A DNA stretch of 45,973 bases from Lachnospiraceae bacterium (lineage in GTDB: Bacteria > Bacillota > Clostridia > Lachnospirales > Lachnospiraceae), in NCBI GenBank assembly GCA_016281275.1, contig JAEEIH010000152.1, positions 1 through 45,973 on the forward strand. The letters run 5' to 3'. Positions 15,919 through 24,270 of this stretch are shown here, one piece after another. The notes under the pieces are model-generated. The model saw only the letters and a list, made by a program, of their open reading frames with translations. It was not told the DNA's origin and ran no database searches. Position 1 is the first letter of the stretch. Each line of letters opens with the position of its first letter. Both the position numbers and the translations under genes were made by a program.

Positions 15919-16506
15919 ATGAACAAGAAAGAACTCCAAAGACAAGAGAGTAATAAACGTATCGTGGAGGCGGCGCTTGTTGAATTTTCAAAAAACAATT
16001 ATCAGGTTGCGACCCTCACAGATATCGCGGTCAGGGCCGATGTCTCCAAAGGTCTTGTCACACTCCGTTTCGGGAGTAAAGCGGGTCTCTTCCTGGAACT
16101 TATGAAGGTTGTCTGTGAAAGGGAACTTGTTTTGCCCGAGAAAAGGGTAAACAACTTTGATGATGCGATACTCGCGGTAGTTGCGTACAGCAAATATCTT
16201 GCCAAAGAAAAGCCTCTTATAGCAAAATTCGTGTACAGATTCCTTGACTGTATCGATTTTATTCCCGAGGACAGCCGCGAAATGATGAAAGAACATGTGA
16301 TGAACAATAAGAGTATGGCATATTTTGAAAAGGCCGCAAAAGAAGGTAAGCTCAACAAGCACTTTGACGCGTACGGTGCGCTTTGTCTCTTTGTGACGAA
16401 CTGCCTGAGCCTTTCAATCTCGACCGTTAATGCGGAAGTTGATTTCCTTGATGACAAGGACTACCTTTTCATGCTTCCCCTTATCCTGGCTCCGAAGAAA
16501 CAGTAA
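15919..16506 (+). CDS. TetR-family transcriptional regulator
   Basis: A 195-residue repressor-type protein. The first 55 residues form the TetR helix-turn-helix: KRIVEAALVEFSKNNYQVA, LTDIAVRADVSKGLVTLRFG, SKAGLFLEL. The rest is an all-helical ligand-binding domain without a recognisable specificity. The frame is open from 15865, but the ATG at 15919 is chosen because CAGGAGG lies 8 nt before it and the family consensus starts here, and because the upstream ATG sits on the promoter. The gene is monocistronic, with its own promoter and a strong terminator. Its target genes are not evident; neither neighbour is a typical drug exporter. Confidence 0.9.
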   Translation: MNKKELQRQESNKRIVEAALVEFSKNNYQVATLTDIAVRADVSKGLVTLRFGSKAGLFLELMKVVCERELVLPEKRVNNFDDAILAVVAYSKYLAKEKPLIAKFVYRFLDCIDFIPEDSREMMKEHVMNNKSMAYFEKAAKEGKLNKHFDAYGALCLFVTNCLSLSISTVNAEVDFLDDKDYLFMLPLILAPKKQ

Positions 16507-16533
16507 ACCATAAGCAAAAAAATGCTTGCAAGG

Positions 16534-16585
16534 GCAGGTTTTCCCGATCGCGGTTTTACGCCGTGAAACGGAAAACCTGCTTTTT
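16534..16585 (+). terminator. Terminator after tetR
   Basis: GCAGGTTTTCC (16534-16544) pairs perfectly with GGAAAACCTGC (16570-16580), followed directly by TTTTT. A smaller hairpin may form in the 25-nt loop. Confidence 0.85.
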
Positions 16586-16602
16586 GTAACGAGCGGAGAA
16601 AC

Positions 16603-16632
16603 TTGCTTTTTTGCGTCATGGGGTTGTATACT
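16603..16632 (+). promoter_or_regulatory. Promoter of the YesM/YesN-like pair
   Basis: TTGCTT at 16603-16608, an 18-bp spacer and TATACT at 16627-16632 place transcription start near 16640, upstream of the AGGAGG at 16667-16672. This also rules out starts for the kinase before about 16640. Confidence 0.55.
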
Positions 16633-16677
16633 GAAATATGCCGCTGCCGGCAAAACGCAGCAAAAGAGGAGGCGCCC

Positions 16678-18429
16678 GTGTTGAACCGTTTTGTCAAAGT
16701 GCTCAACAAAATATCCATCAGACGCAAGCTTTACCTGATGCTTGTGCTTTGTGTGTTCCTTCCTTTGCTTCTTACGGATTTTCTTTTCGCCACCATTGTT
16801 ATCAGCACCGAAATGAATGAGGATGAGCGGATCATGAACAATATCGCGGATTCGGTCAAGTTCACTCTCAATGACTACTGCGATTCGGCATATGTTTTTC
16901 TCAACAGTCTTGCTTCCGACAGGACCATCGACCAGTTTATCACTTCCGAATATAATTCTCCGCTCAGCTTTTATGAAGAACGCTACCCTCTTGTGAACCG
17001 CACGCCTTTTTCGAATGACCGTTTCTCGGCAACGATATACTCGATAAAAAAAGGGATCGTCAGCGGAGGAAGCTTTCAGGAGCTTTCGAAATTTAAGGAT
17101 TCGGAGTGGTACAGGGAGTATATGAACGCAACGAAGGATTATGTCCTTCACATCGGATATGACAGGCTTTACTGGCGCAGTCAGAGAGTCATAAGCGTAG
17201 TGAGCGTTTTTGATTTTTTTCATAAGAGTGACAGAAGGGAGGAAAAACCGCTGATAAAAGTGGACATGAGTTACAGTGACATCCAGCAGGTGATAGACAA
17301 TTCGAATTACTCAAACATCATCTATGTATGTCTCGGGGACACGATCGTTTTCTCGAATGACCAGAAGGGAGGCGTAACGACGCCTTTTTCGACGGTTAGC
17401 GACGATATAAAAAACGACGCGGCTTTTATTTCGACTTTTTCGATGATGGATAAAACTTTTGACGTTTACGTGATGGGGAATGAGAATATCATGGCGAGGG
17501 CTTTAAGGGAAAATGCAAAGCTCTTCGCATTGCTCCTATTAATGAACATTATTATTCCGGTGACACTTTACAGACTTTTCATAAGATCGTTCGTGGACAG
17601 GCTCAGGACGCTTACCGACTTTATCGAGACAAACGATGCCGCCGCACTCGGCATGCTCGGTCAGAACGAGGAGGGAGACGAGATAAGCAGGCTGACTCAA
17701 GCGTATAATGACATGACCGTGAGAATCAACAGTCTGATCGACAATGAGTATAAGGAAAGATTGCGGCGCCAGGATATGGACCTTGCCCGTCAGAGGGCGG
17801 AGCTTCATGCGCTCCACTCGCAGATCAATCCGCACTTCCTATTTAACGCGCTCGAGAGCATCAGAATGCATTCACTCCTCAAAAAGGAAAACGAAACGGC
17901 GAGAATGGTCGAGAAGCTGGCAATCATTCAGAGGCAGAACGTTGAGTGGAACGAGGACAGTGTAAAGGTCAGTGATGAGATAAGATTTGTCGAGGCTTAT
18001 CTTGAACTTCAGAAGTACCGGTTCGGCAACAAGCTCATGTACGAGATTTCGGTTGATGAAGAATGTGAGGATGTCAGACTTCCCAAGATCACGCTTGTTA
18101 CATTCGTTGAAAATGCATGCATTCACGGAATGGAAAACAAAACATCGTCGTGTTATGTCTTTGTTCGTGTTACAATAGAAGACAATGAGCTTGTCCTTGA
18201 AGTGGAAGATACGGGAACGGGCATTCCCGAGGACGAGTGCAGAACACTTCTCGAGGACATTGAAAATGTCACGATGAGTACGATAGAGGACAGAAAGAGT
18301 ATCGGAATCCTTAATGCCGCGCTGAGACTTAAAATGTACACGGGCGGAAAGGTTAAATTCGAAATTGAAAGTGAACGCGGTGTCGGAACGATCGTTACTA
18401 TCCGTCTGCCGCTCGGTGAGGAGGCATAA
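16678..18429 (+). CDS. YesM-like sensor histidine kinase
   Basis: A 583-residue membrane kinase. It has a first membrane segment (KLYLMLVLCVFLPLLLTDFL), a large extracellular Cache-like sensor, a second membrane segment (ALLLLMNIIIPVTLY), a HAMP linker, then the His_kinase domain with HSQINPHFLFNALES (H386) and an HATPase_c domain with VENACIHGM and the GTGIPEDE box. The frame is open from 16603, but the only good ribosome site, AGGAGG at 16667-16672, points to GTG at 16678 (or TTG at 16681). Kinases of this class pair with AraC-type regulators and sense extracellular sugars or binding proteins. The stop overlaps the regulator start (TAATG), so the two are coupled, and the pair lies before an LplABC-like transporter that it probably controls. 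Confidence 0.92.
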   Translation: MLNRFVKVLNKISIRRKLYLMLVLCVFLPLLLTDFLFATIVISTEMNEDERIMNNIADSVKFTLNDYCDSAYVFLNSLASDRTIDQFITSEYNSPLSFYEERYPLVNRTPFSNDRFSATIYSIKKGIVSGGSFQELSKFKDSEWYREYMNATKDYVLHIGYDRLYWRSQRVISVVSVFDFFHKSDRREEKPLIKVDMSYSDIQQVIDNSNYSNIIYVCLGDTIVFSNDQKGGVTTPFSTVSDDIKNDAAFISTFSMMDKTFDVYVMGNENIMARALRENAKLFALLLLMNIIIPVTLYRLFIRSFVDRLRTLTDFIETNDAAALGMLGQNEEGDEISRLTQAYNDMTVRINSLIDNEYKERLRRQDMDLARQRAELHALHSQINPHFLFNALESIRMHSLLKKENETARMVEKLAIIQRQNVEWNEDSVKVSDEIRFVEAYLELQKYRFGNKLMYEISVDEECEDVRLPKITLVTFVENACIHGMENKTSSCYVFVRVTIEDNELVLEVEDTGTGIPEDECRTLLEDIENVTMSTIEDRKSIGILNAALRLKMYTGGKVKFEIESERGVGTIVTIRLPLGEEA

Positions 18430-20018
18430 TGCTTAAAGTATTGCTTGTTGACGATGAGCCGGTTATCCTCGAAGGTCTCTCCATGATGATAGACTGGGAA
18501 CAGGAAGGACTTAAGGTTGTGGGAACCGCTCCCGACGGAATGGAAGCTCTCCGTATGATCAGGCAGCTGTCGCCCGATATTGTCATCACGGACATTAAGA
18601 TGCCGAGAATGACCGGACTTGAGCTTCTTGAAAGAGTGAGGGAAAAAGAGAAAGAGCAGATCAGCTTTATAGTCCTGACAGGCTTCGATGATTTCTCTTA
18701 TGCGAGAAGAGCCCTAAAACTCGAGGCTGTTGATTATCTCCTTAAACCGGTTGAGAAGAAAGAACTGCTTACCGCCCTTAAAAAGGCATCCCTTATCTGC
18801 GAGGCAATTGACAGATCGAAGAAGACGGACACCGATCTTCAAAAAGAAGTTCTCTTCCATAATATAATATCTCTTATTAACGGAAAGAGCGACAGTGCAT
18901 CTCTCAACAGTATCAAACAGTATCTGGGAAGACTCACCGGAGTCAGGTATATCTCGATCGAACTGAATGAGAACAATGAGGTGATAGCGAAGGCTAAGGT
19001 CGAGGAAAAAAGAAGAATGCAGAAGCTGATGTATTCGGCTTGTCTCGACAATACGGAGGATGAGTACAGAGTCCTTTTTGATGTGTCGCTCAGAGGATCG
19101 AATTATGATGTCGGTTTTATCTACAGCGACGAGCTGCTTCATGACGGTATTTCGGAGAAGGAATATTTTGCACAACTACGAAAATCCATTGATGAAAGGC
19201 TGGGATTTCCGGTCGTTTTTATTCCGGGAAGGAAAGTCGATTCCCTTGCCGACATAGCGGTATCGTGTAAGTCGGTCGCCATGGCCGATTCTCTTCGTGA
19301 GTGGAGCGCGTATGAAGATGCGGACGAGGCGAAGCTTGCAGGCTTCATAAACAGTGGTCTCGCGGTTGACAAAAACCAGGTTGATGAACTTGTAAAATCT
19401 GTTACCCGAAACAGGAAAGAAGATATTTTAAGGCAGGCGGCTTCACTTGTCGACACGTTCCAGGGGATGGAGAACAGGTTCATATCCATGGTTATAGACT
19501 ACCTGATCTTCGGACTTATCGGCACGGCAAAAGAGCTCGACAGTCAGATCGATCAGGAAGAGGTGCTTCGTTACATCAGCGATTCGGTATACGAAGAAAT
19601 AGAACTCAAGAGCGACAGCGAAAACCTGTCGAAGATACTTGTGGATTACGCCGAATATCTTGACGAGCTTCGTTCGAGCAATTCTGCGGGAATACTGAAA
19701 AACATAGAAGACGATATCCGTGAAAACTATCGTGAGAACCTGACGTTAAAGGAACTCGGAGCCAAATATTATATAAATGCGTCGTACCTCGGACAGCTCT
19801 TTAAGGCAAAATACGGGACTACATTCAAGTCCTTTTTGCATCACATAAGAATAGAAAAGGCGGAAGATCTTCTTATAAACAGTGATATGAAGATGTACAG
19901 CATCGCCGAGGCAGTCGGATATAAAGACACGGATTATTTTATCGATCACTTTATTGCCGAAAAAGGATGCACACCGAGCAAGTACAGAAAAGAGATAAAC
20001 AAAAACAAGAAAATATAA
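18429..20018 (+). CDS. YesN-like response regulator with AraC DNA-binding domain
   Basis: A 529-residue regulator. Residues 1-120 are a receiver domain with VDDEP at 7-11, D55 in IVITDIKMPRMTG and YLLKPVEK. A poorly conserved middle region (about 140-420) follows, typical of YesN proteins. The last ~100 residues form two AraC helix-turn-helix motifs (LTLKELGAKYYINASYLGQL and MYSIAEAVGYKDTDYF). Its ATG overlaps the kinase stop by one base. Its closest downstream genes encode a binding protein and two permeases for sugar uptake, the classic target of such regulators. Two perfect 12-bp palindromes just after the gene may be its operator or part of a terminator. Confidence 0.93.
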   Translation: MLKVLLVDDEPVILEGLSMMIDWEQEGLKVVGTAPDGMEALRMIRQLSPDIVITDIKMPRMTGLELLERVREKEKEQISFIVLTGFDDFSYARRALKLEAVDYLLKPVEKKELLTALKKASLICEAIDRSKKTDTDLQKEVLFHNIISLINGKSDSASLNSIKQYLGRLTGVRYISIELNENNEVIAKAKVEEKRRMQKLMYSACLDNTEDEYRVLFDVSLRGSNYDVGFIYSDELLHDGISEKEYFAQLRKSIDERLGFPVVFIPGRKVDSLADIAVSCKSVAMADSLREWSAYEDADEAKLAGFINSGLAVDKNQVDELVKSVTRNRKEDILRQAASLVDTFQGMENRFISMVIDYLIFGLIGTAKELDSQIDQEEVLRYISDSVYEEIELKSDSENLSKILVDYAEYLDELRSSNSAGILKNIEDDIRENYRENLTLKELGAKYYINASYLGQLFKAKYGTTFKSFLHHIRIEKAEDLLINSDMKMYSIAEAVGYKDTDYFIDHFIAEKGCTPSKYRKEINKNKKI

Positions 20019-20182
20019 CTAAAAATACAAAAATCACGTTTTGACAACAGAATTAGAATTCTAAGTGTATTCTTAAGAATTTTCCCCGTTTTTTTTTGGA
20101 ATTTGTACTGTATATCCAAAAAAAGGTTATGTTAGAATAATGAAAGTAGTGCAAAACTACTAAAAATTTAGAGGAGGCAACT
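20019..20182 (+). promoter_or_regulatory. Transporter promoter region with twin 12-bp palindromes
   Basis: Two perfect 12-bp palindromes, TTAGAATTCTAA (20053-20064) and ATTCTTAAGAAT (20069-20080), lie with centres 16 bp apart. They can also form one bulged hairpin, and a T run follows at 20089-20097, so a role in terminating yesN is possible. An extended -10, TGTTAGAAT at 20130-20138, with TTGTAC at 20103-20108 as a poorly spaced -35, suits an activator-dependent promoter for the binding-protein gene. Confidence 0.55.
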
Positions 20183-21958
20183 ATGAAAAAGTTAGTAGCA
20201 TTATTACTCGTTCTTGCTATGGCTCTTGCTTGTCTTACAGCATGTGGTAAGTCGGAAGAGCCCGCAGCTGAAACTACTCCCGCAACTACAGAGAGCAAGC
20301 CCGCTGAGACAGCAACAAACGACACCAAGCCTGCTGAGACAGCAGCACCCGCACCCGCAGCTGACACAACTGAGGAAGCTGCTCCCGCAGTGGAAGAGAC
20401 ACCCGCTGAGGTTACAAACTTCACAATGTTCATCACAATGCCCGGCAACGAGATCAACTCCGATAACGAAATCGCTGATATGATCGCTCAGAAGTGGGGC
20501 GTTAAGGTTAAGGAGACCTGGCTTACAGGTCAGACCGCTTCAGAAGCTACAGGTACAATCCTTGCTTCAGGTCAGTACCCTGACTTCATCGATTCCGATG
20601 AAATGAACATGCTCGTTGATGCTGACGCTCTTATAGCTCTTGATGACTACATCGATCAGTATCCCGAGTTTAGAGACACATGGTTCACACCCGATGAGTG
20701 GGAGAAGTTCCGTCAGCCCGATGGACATATCTACTGGATCAACCCCTTCGGCAACACCATGGGCAAGTCTAAGGCTACAACACACAATGACGAAGCATTC
20801 TGGATTCAGGTAAGAGTACTTGAGTGGGCAGGATACCCTCAGATCAAGACTATGGATCAGTACTTCGACGTTCTCGAGCGTTACATGGCAGCTAACCCCA
20901 CAATGGATGACGGAACACCTAACATGGCATACACCATCCTTTGCGAGGACTGGAGATACTTCTGTCTTGAGAACGCAGGTCAGTTCCTTGCAGGATATCC
21001 CAATGATGGTTCTGTAATCGTCAACAAGGAAACAATGACAATCGAAGATTACAACACATCAGCTGATACAAAGGCATACTTCAAGAAGCTCAACGAAGAG
21101 TACCAGAAGGGCTTCGTCGATCCCGAGAGCTTCACACAGACATATGATGAGTACATCGCTAAGCTTTCAACCGGTCGCGTTCTCGGCATGGTTGATCAGT
21201 GGTGGGATTTCGCATACACTGTAAATGATGTATTCAAGACACAGGGTCTTGACCTTAAGGGATGCAACTATGTTCCTCTCGGACTTACAACAACCGAAGG
21301 CATGATTAACAGATGGCATACATATGATGATACTGTAAACCAGGCATCAGGTATCGCAATCACAACATCTTGTGCTGATCCTGACAAGGCATTCAAGTTC
21401 ATCGTTGACTGCGCTATGGATCAGGAACTTCATGATCTCAGATACTGGGGCGTAAAGGGCGTTGACTACGAAGTAGATGCAGACGGCCTCTTCTACAGAA
21501 CAGATGCTCAGAGACAGCAGTGGGCTGACACTTCTTACCAGGCAGCTCATCGTTGCCAGTACACCTATTTCCCTCAGTGGCATGGAACAAGCCGCGATGG
21601 CAAGAATGCTAACAAGCCCGAAGAGCAGCCTTCAGAGTTCCAGAACGACATGGCTGAGCCTCTTGTTAAGTGCTTCGCAGCATACGGCGCAGGAAACTAT
21701 CCTGATATGATCGGTTCTATCCAGGAGACGAACGGACCTTGGTTCCCGATGTACAGCTATTCTAACAACTTTACAACAGAGACACCCGGCGGTCTTGCTT
21801 GGGCTCTTATGGGCGAGACAAAGCATGAGTGGCTTCCTAAGGTTGTTATGGCACCTGACTTCGAAGCAACATGGGCTGATTACATGAACGTTTACAACGC
21901 ATGCAATCCTCAGGACTTCCTTGCTGAGATGCAGGCAATCCTTGATACATTCAAATAA
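20183..21958 (+). CDS. Extracellular solute-binding protein, LplA-like lipoprotein
   Basis: A 591-residue sugar-type binding lipoprotein. The signal peptide ends in the lipobox LTAC with Cys21. A Thr/Pro/Ala/Glu-rich spacer with repeated KPAETA units (about 25-75) tethers the domain to the membrane. The rest (FTMFITMPGNEINSDNEIAD, then the WGVKVKETW region) matches the large LplA-type family paired with two permeases. GAGGAGG precedes the ATG. Codon choice is strongly biased (GCT, ACA, AAG, CTT), unlike neighbouring genes, as expected of a very highly expressed protein. A strong hairpin after the stop probably keeps its mRNA more abundant than that of the permeases. The ligand is likely an oligosaccharide or modified sugar, but nothing here identifies it; no glycosidase is in the unit. 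Confidence 0.9.
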   Translation: MKKLVALLLVLAMALACLTACGKSEEPAAETTPATTESKPAETATNDTKPAETAAPAPAADTTEEAAPAVEETPAEVTNFTMFITMPGNEINSDNEIADMIAQKWGVKVKETWLTGQTASEATGTILASGQYPDFIDSDEMNMLVDADALIALDDYIDQYPEFRDTWFTPDEWEKFRQPDGHIYWINPFGNTMGKSKATTHNDEAFWIQVRVLEWAGYPQIKTMDQYFDVLERYMAANPTMDDGTPNMAYTILCEDWRYFCLENAGQFLAGYPNDGSVIVNKETMTIEDYNTSADTKAYFKKLNEEYQKGFVDPESFTQTYDEYIAKLSTGRVLGMVDQWWDFAYTVNDVFKTQGLDLKGCNYVPLGLTTTEGMINRWHTYDDTVNQASGIAITTSCADPDKAFKFIVDCAMDQELHDLRYWGVKGVDYEVDADGLFYRTDAQRQQWADTSYQAAHRCQYTYFPQWHGTSRDGKNANKPEEQPSEFQNDMAEPLVKCFAAYGAGNYPDMIGSIQETNGPWFPMYSYSNNFTTETPGGLAWALMGETKHEWLPKVVMAPDFEATWADYMNVYNACNPQDFLAEMQAILDTFK

Positions 21959-21993
21959 TGTATTTGAGAAAGCTTATCTGATTTAAAATCCAC

Positions 21994-22043
21994 GGGAGTG
22001 GCACAGAGTTTCCGATACCGGAAATCCGGTGCCACTCCCTTTT
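21994..22043 (+). terminator. Intra-operon hairpin / partial terminator
   Basis: GGGAGTGGCAC (21994-22004) pairs perfectly with GTGCCACTCCC (22029-22039), with an inner stem TTTCCG/CGGAAA, followed by TTTTGTTT. It lies between the binding-protein gene and the first permease gene and ends 25 bp before the permease start. It can reduce read-through and protect the 3' end of the upstream message. Confidence 0.8.
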
Positions 22044-22064
22044 GTTTAAGATAGGAGAGGCCAC

Positions 22065-23021
22065 ATGGCTAAATCTGCAGCAATGATCAATGCTCCGCGC
22101 AAGGATCGTAAATTCACATGGAAAGAAATTAAGAGACAAAAAGTTCTCTTGATCATAGCGCTTGCTGTATTTGTTTACGGTATAGTATTCTATTATCTTC
22201 CTCTTTTCGGCTGGGCTACGGCGTTTATTCAATATAAGCCCAAGGGAGGAATCTTCGGATCCGCATATATCGGATTCGACAAATTTAAGTTCCTTTTTAC
22301 AAACGAAAATATCGGATTTTGGCGTGTTATGCGTAACACGTTCTGTATGGGCGCCCTGAACCTGATCACATCCACGTTCATGGCTGTTTTCTTTGCTATT
22401 TTGCTTAACGAGATCAAGCCGACGATCATCAAGAAACCCATTCAGACAGTATCTTATCTACCTCACTTCCTTTCATGGATCATTGTTGTAGGTATCCTTC
22501 ACAGTGCTCTTTCAAGCACGGGTATCGTCAATGATGTCCTCATTAAATTGGGAGTGGTTGATCAGGCAATCAACTTCTTTGCATTTCCTGAATACTTCTG
22601 GGGTATCGTGGCTTTTGCAAACGTCTGGAAGGAAACGGGATGGAATGCGATCATCTACCTTTCGGCGATCACTTCGATCGATCCTACTCTTTACGAGGCG
22701 GCCTCTATCGACGGCGCAGGCAGATGGGCGAAGATCAAATATATTACATTACCCGGTATCAAACCTACTTTCATGATCCTGCTTCTTATCAATGTCGGTA
22801 ACGTTCTTAATGCAGGATTCGAAGTTCAGTACCTTCTCGGTAACGGTCTTGTTAAGAAGGTTTCGGAGACCATCGATATCTTTGTTCTTAAATGGGGTAT
22901 CAGCCAGAACGATTTCTCGCTCGGTACAGCGGCCGGTATCTTTAAGAGTGCAATTAGTATTCTCCTCATCGTTCTTTGTAATGCTTGGGCTAAGCATGCG
23001 GGCGAAGAGAGACTGTTTTGA
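22065..23021 (+). CDS. ABC transporter permease, LplB-like
   Basis: A 318-residue membrane protein with about six hydrophobic segments, the first starting near residue 30 (VLLIIALAVFVYGIVFYYLP). The cytoplasmic ATPase-coupling loop reads YEAASIDGAGRWAKIKYITLP, the standard EAA motif of carbohydrate permeases. Segments such as SYLPHFLSWIIVVGIL and the C-terminal GIFKSAISILLIVLCNAWAK match the LplB subgroup. AGGAGAGG precedes the ATG. It forms the channel with the next gene product. No ATPase gene is included, which is usual for this group because a shared MsmK-type ATPase encoded elsewhere energises it. Confidence 0.95.
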   Translation: MAKSAAMINAPRKDRKFTWKEIKRQKVLLIIALAVFVYGIVFYYLPLFGWATAFIQYKPKGGIFGSAYIGFDKFKFLFTNENIGFWRVMRNTFCMGALNLITSTFMAVFFAILLNEIKPTIIKKPIQTVSYLPHFLSWIIVVGILHSALSSTGIVNDVLIKLGVVDQAINFFAFPEYFWGIVAFANVWKETGWNAIIYLSAITSIDPTLYEAASIDGAGRWAKIKYITLPGIKPTFMILLLINVGNVLNAGFEVQYLLGNGLVKKVSETIDIFVLKWGISQNDFSLGTAAGIFKSAISILLIVLCNAWAKHAGEERLF

Positions 23022-23039
23022 TGAGGAGGCTGAGAAAGT

Positions 23040-23948
23040 ATGGAAACTAAGAATAAACATAAAAAACCGATCAACGGTTGGAACATTGCATTTAAGGTTT
23101 TCCTTGTGATCTTCATGGTTATTTTCCTTGTTGCAACGCTCTATCCCGTTATCAATACGATAGCTCTTTCGTTTAATGACGGTACGGACGCAGTAAGAGG
23201 CGGCATTTATCTTTGGCCGAGAGTGTTCTCGACAAAGAGTTATAAGACGGTTTTCGCCATGGAAAACCTTCTTACCGGATTCAAGATCTCCGTTTTAAGA
23301 ACTGTCATCGGTACGCTTTCGTCGCTCGCCATTAACGCTCTCCTTGCGTTTGTTCTCAGCAGAAAGCGTTTCCTGTTCTCCACGCAGCTTTCGTTCTTCT
23401 ACGTAATTACGATGTATGTCAACGGCGGTCTTATCCCGACATTCATCCTTTACAAGAACCTCGGCCTCATGAACAGCTTCAATGTTTATTGGGTAACCGG
23501 CCTCGTCAGCGCATGGAACATGCTTGTCCTTCGTACATACATGAAGGGTCTTCCGGAATCACTCGAGGAGTCGGCACAGCTCGACGGAGCGGGATATTTT
23601 ACGATCTTTACAAGGATCATTTCACCTCTTTGCAAACCTGTTTATGCGACCATCGCTCTTTTCGTTGCCGTATGGCAGTGGAACAACTGGTTCGATGCGA
23701 TGATCTACAACAGACTTGCCACGGAATACACGGTTCTTCAGTACGAGCTCATGAAACTTCTTTCGTCTGTTATGAACCAGAGCGGTAGCGCGGAAACTGC
23801 AAAGGATGCCGGAGGTGCGAACACGATCACACCCATCACGGTTCGATCGGCTGCTTCGGTTATCACGATGTTACCTATCATCTGCGTATATCCTTTCCTT
23901 CAGAGGTATTTTGTTACCGGTCTTACGATCGGTGGTGTAAAAGAGTGA
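23040..23948 (+). CDS. ABC transporter permease, LplC-like
   Basis: A 302-residue second permease. About six membrane segments begin at VFLVIFMVIFLVATLYPVI, and the coupling loop LEESAQLDGAGYFTIFTRI carries the EAA motif. WQWNNWFDAMIYN and the ending YPFLQRYFVTGLTIGGVKE are characteristic of LplC/YtcP-type permeases. TGAGGAGG precedes the ATG, and the gene starts 18 bp after the first permease gene. A strong terminator follows immediately, closing the transporter operon. Confidence 0.95.
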   Translation: METKNKHKKPINGWNIAFKVFLVIFMVIFLVATLYPVINTIALSFNDGTDAVRGGIYLWPRVFSTKSYKTVFAMENLLTGFKISVLRTVIGTLSSLAINALLAFVLSRKRFLFSTQLSFFYVITMYVNGGLIPTFILYKNLGLMNSFNVYWVTGLVSAWNMLVLRTYMKGLPESLEESAQLDGAGYFTIFTRIISPLCKPVYATIALFVAVWQWNNWFDAMIYNRLATEYTVLQYELMKLLSSVMNQSGSAETAKDAGGANTITPITVRSAASVITMLPIICVYPFLQRYFVTGLTIGGVKE

Positions 23949-23965
23949 GATCTTGCTAATACATT

Positions 23966-24002
23966 AAAAAAGGCTCGTGGCCGTAAGGTCGCGAGTCTTT
24001 TT
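23966..24002 (+). terminator. Terminator of the sugar transporter operon
   Basis: A 12-bp stem with several G-U pairs (23971-23982 with 23987-23998), a GTAA tetraloop of the GNRA class, an A run before it and five Ts at its end form a strong, potentially two-way terminator 17 bp after the last permease gene. Confidence 0.85.
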
Positions 24003-24010
24003 GTGCGATA

Positions 24011-24230
24011 AACGAAAGCCGTCTGTTGCAAGCTTGCTTGTGAACAGACGGCTGAGTGAACGGACATCGAGCGGATTTGTACGCGAGATGTCCCGTCGAA
24101 TCGAGTAGGAGTCAGCCTACTCGATTTATGGTTGTGGGAGATTCCGGATCTTTCAATCGTGATGACCGGTTGTCGCAGTTCGATTTTGTGATAGCGTGTA
24201 GTTTTATGGTCATCCCCTAAAGATCCGAAA
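24011..24230. other. Gene-free region with four consecutive hairpins
   Basis: Between the transporter terminator and the pgi stop there is no supported gene but dense inverted-repeat structure. Hairpin 1: 24017-24027 with 24043-24053 (11 bp, with an inner CAAG/CTTG). Hairpin 2: 24062-24068 with 24087-24093 (7 bp), then GA/GA opposite each other and a 3-bp GCG/CGC. Hairpin 3: 24099-24109 with 24116-24126 (11 bp, hexaloop AGTCAG). Element 4: 24145-24153 with 24219-24227 (9 bp) enclosing 24161-24167 with 24208-24214 (7 bp). All listed arms are perfect. This could be a structured RNA from either strand, or DNA elements; no promoter was identified. Confidence 0.6.
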
Positions 24231-24241
24231 TAAATTTAGTA

Positions 24242-24263
24242 AAAGCGCAGGTGAAGCACTTGC
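24242..24263 (-). terminator. Possible weak terminator of pgi
   Basis: Read on the minus strand, arms 24257-24263 and 24247-24253 pair with one A-C mismatch around a 3-nt loop, then GCTTTT follows. It starts 8 bp after the pgi stop. The stem is short and imperfect. Confidence 0.35.
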
Positions 24264-24270
24264 TCTCTAA

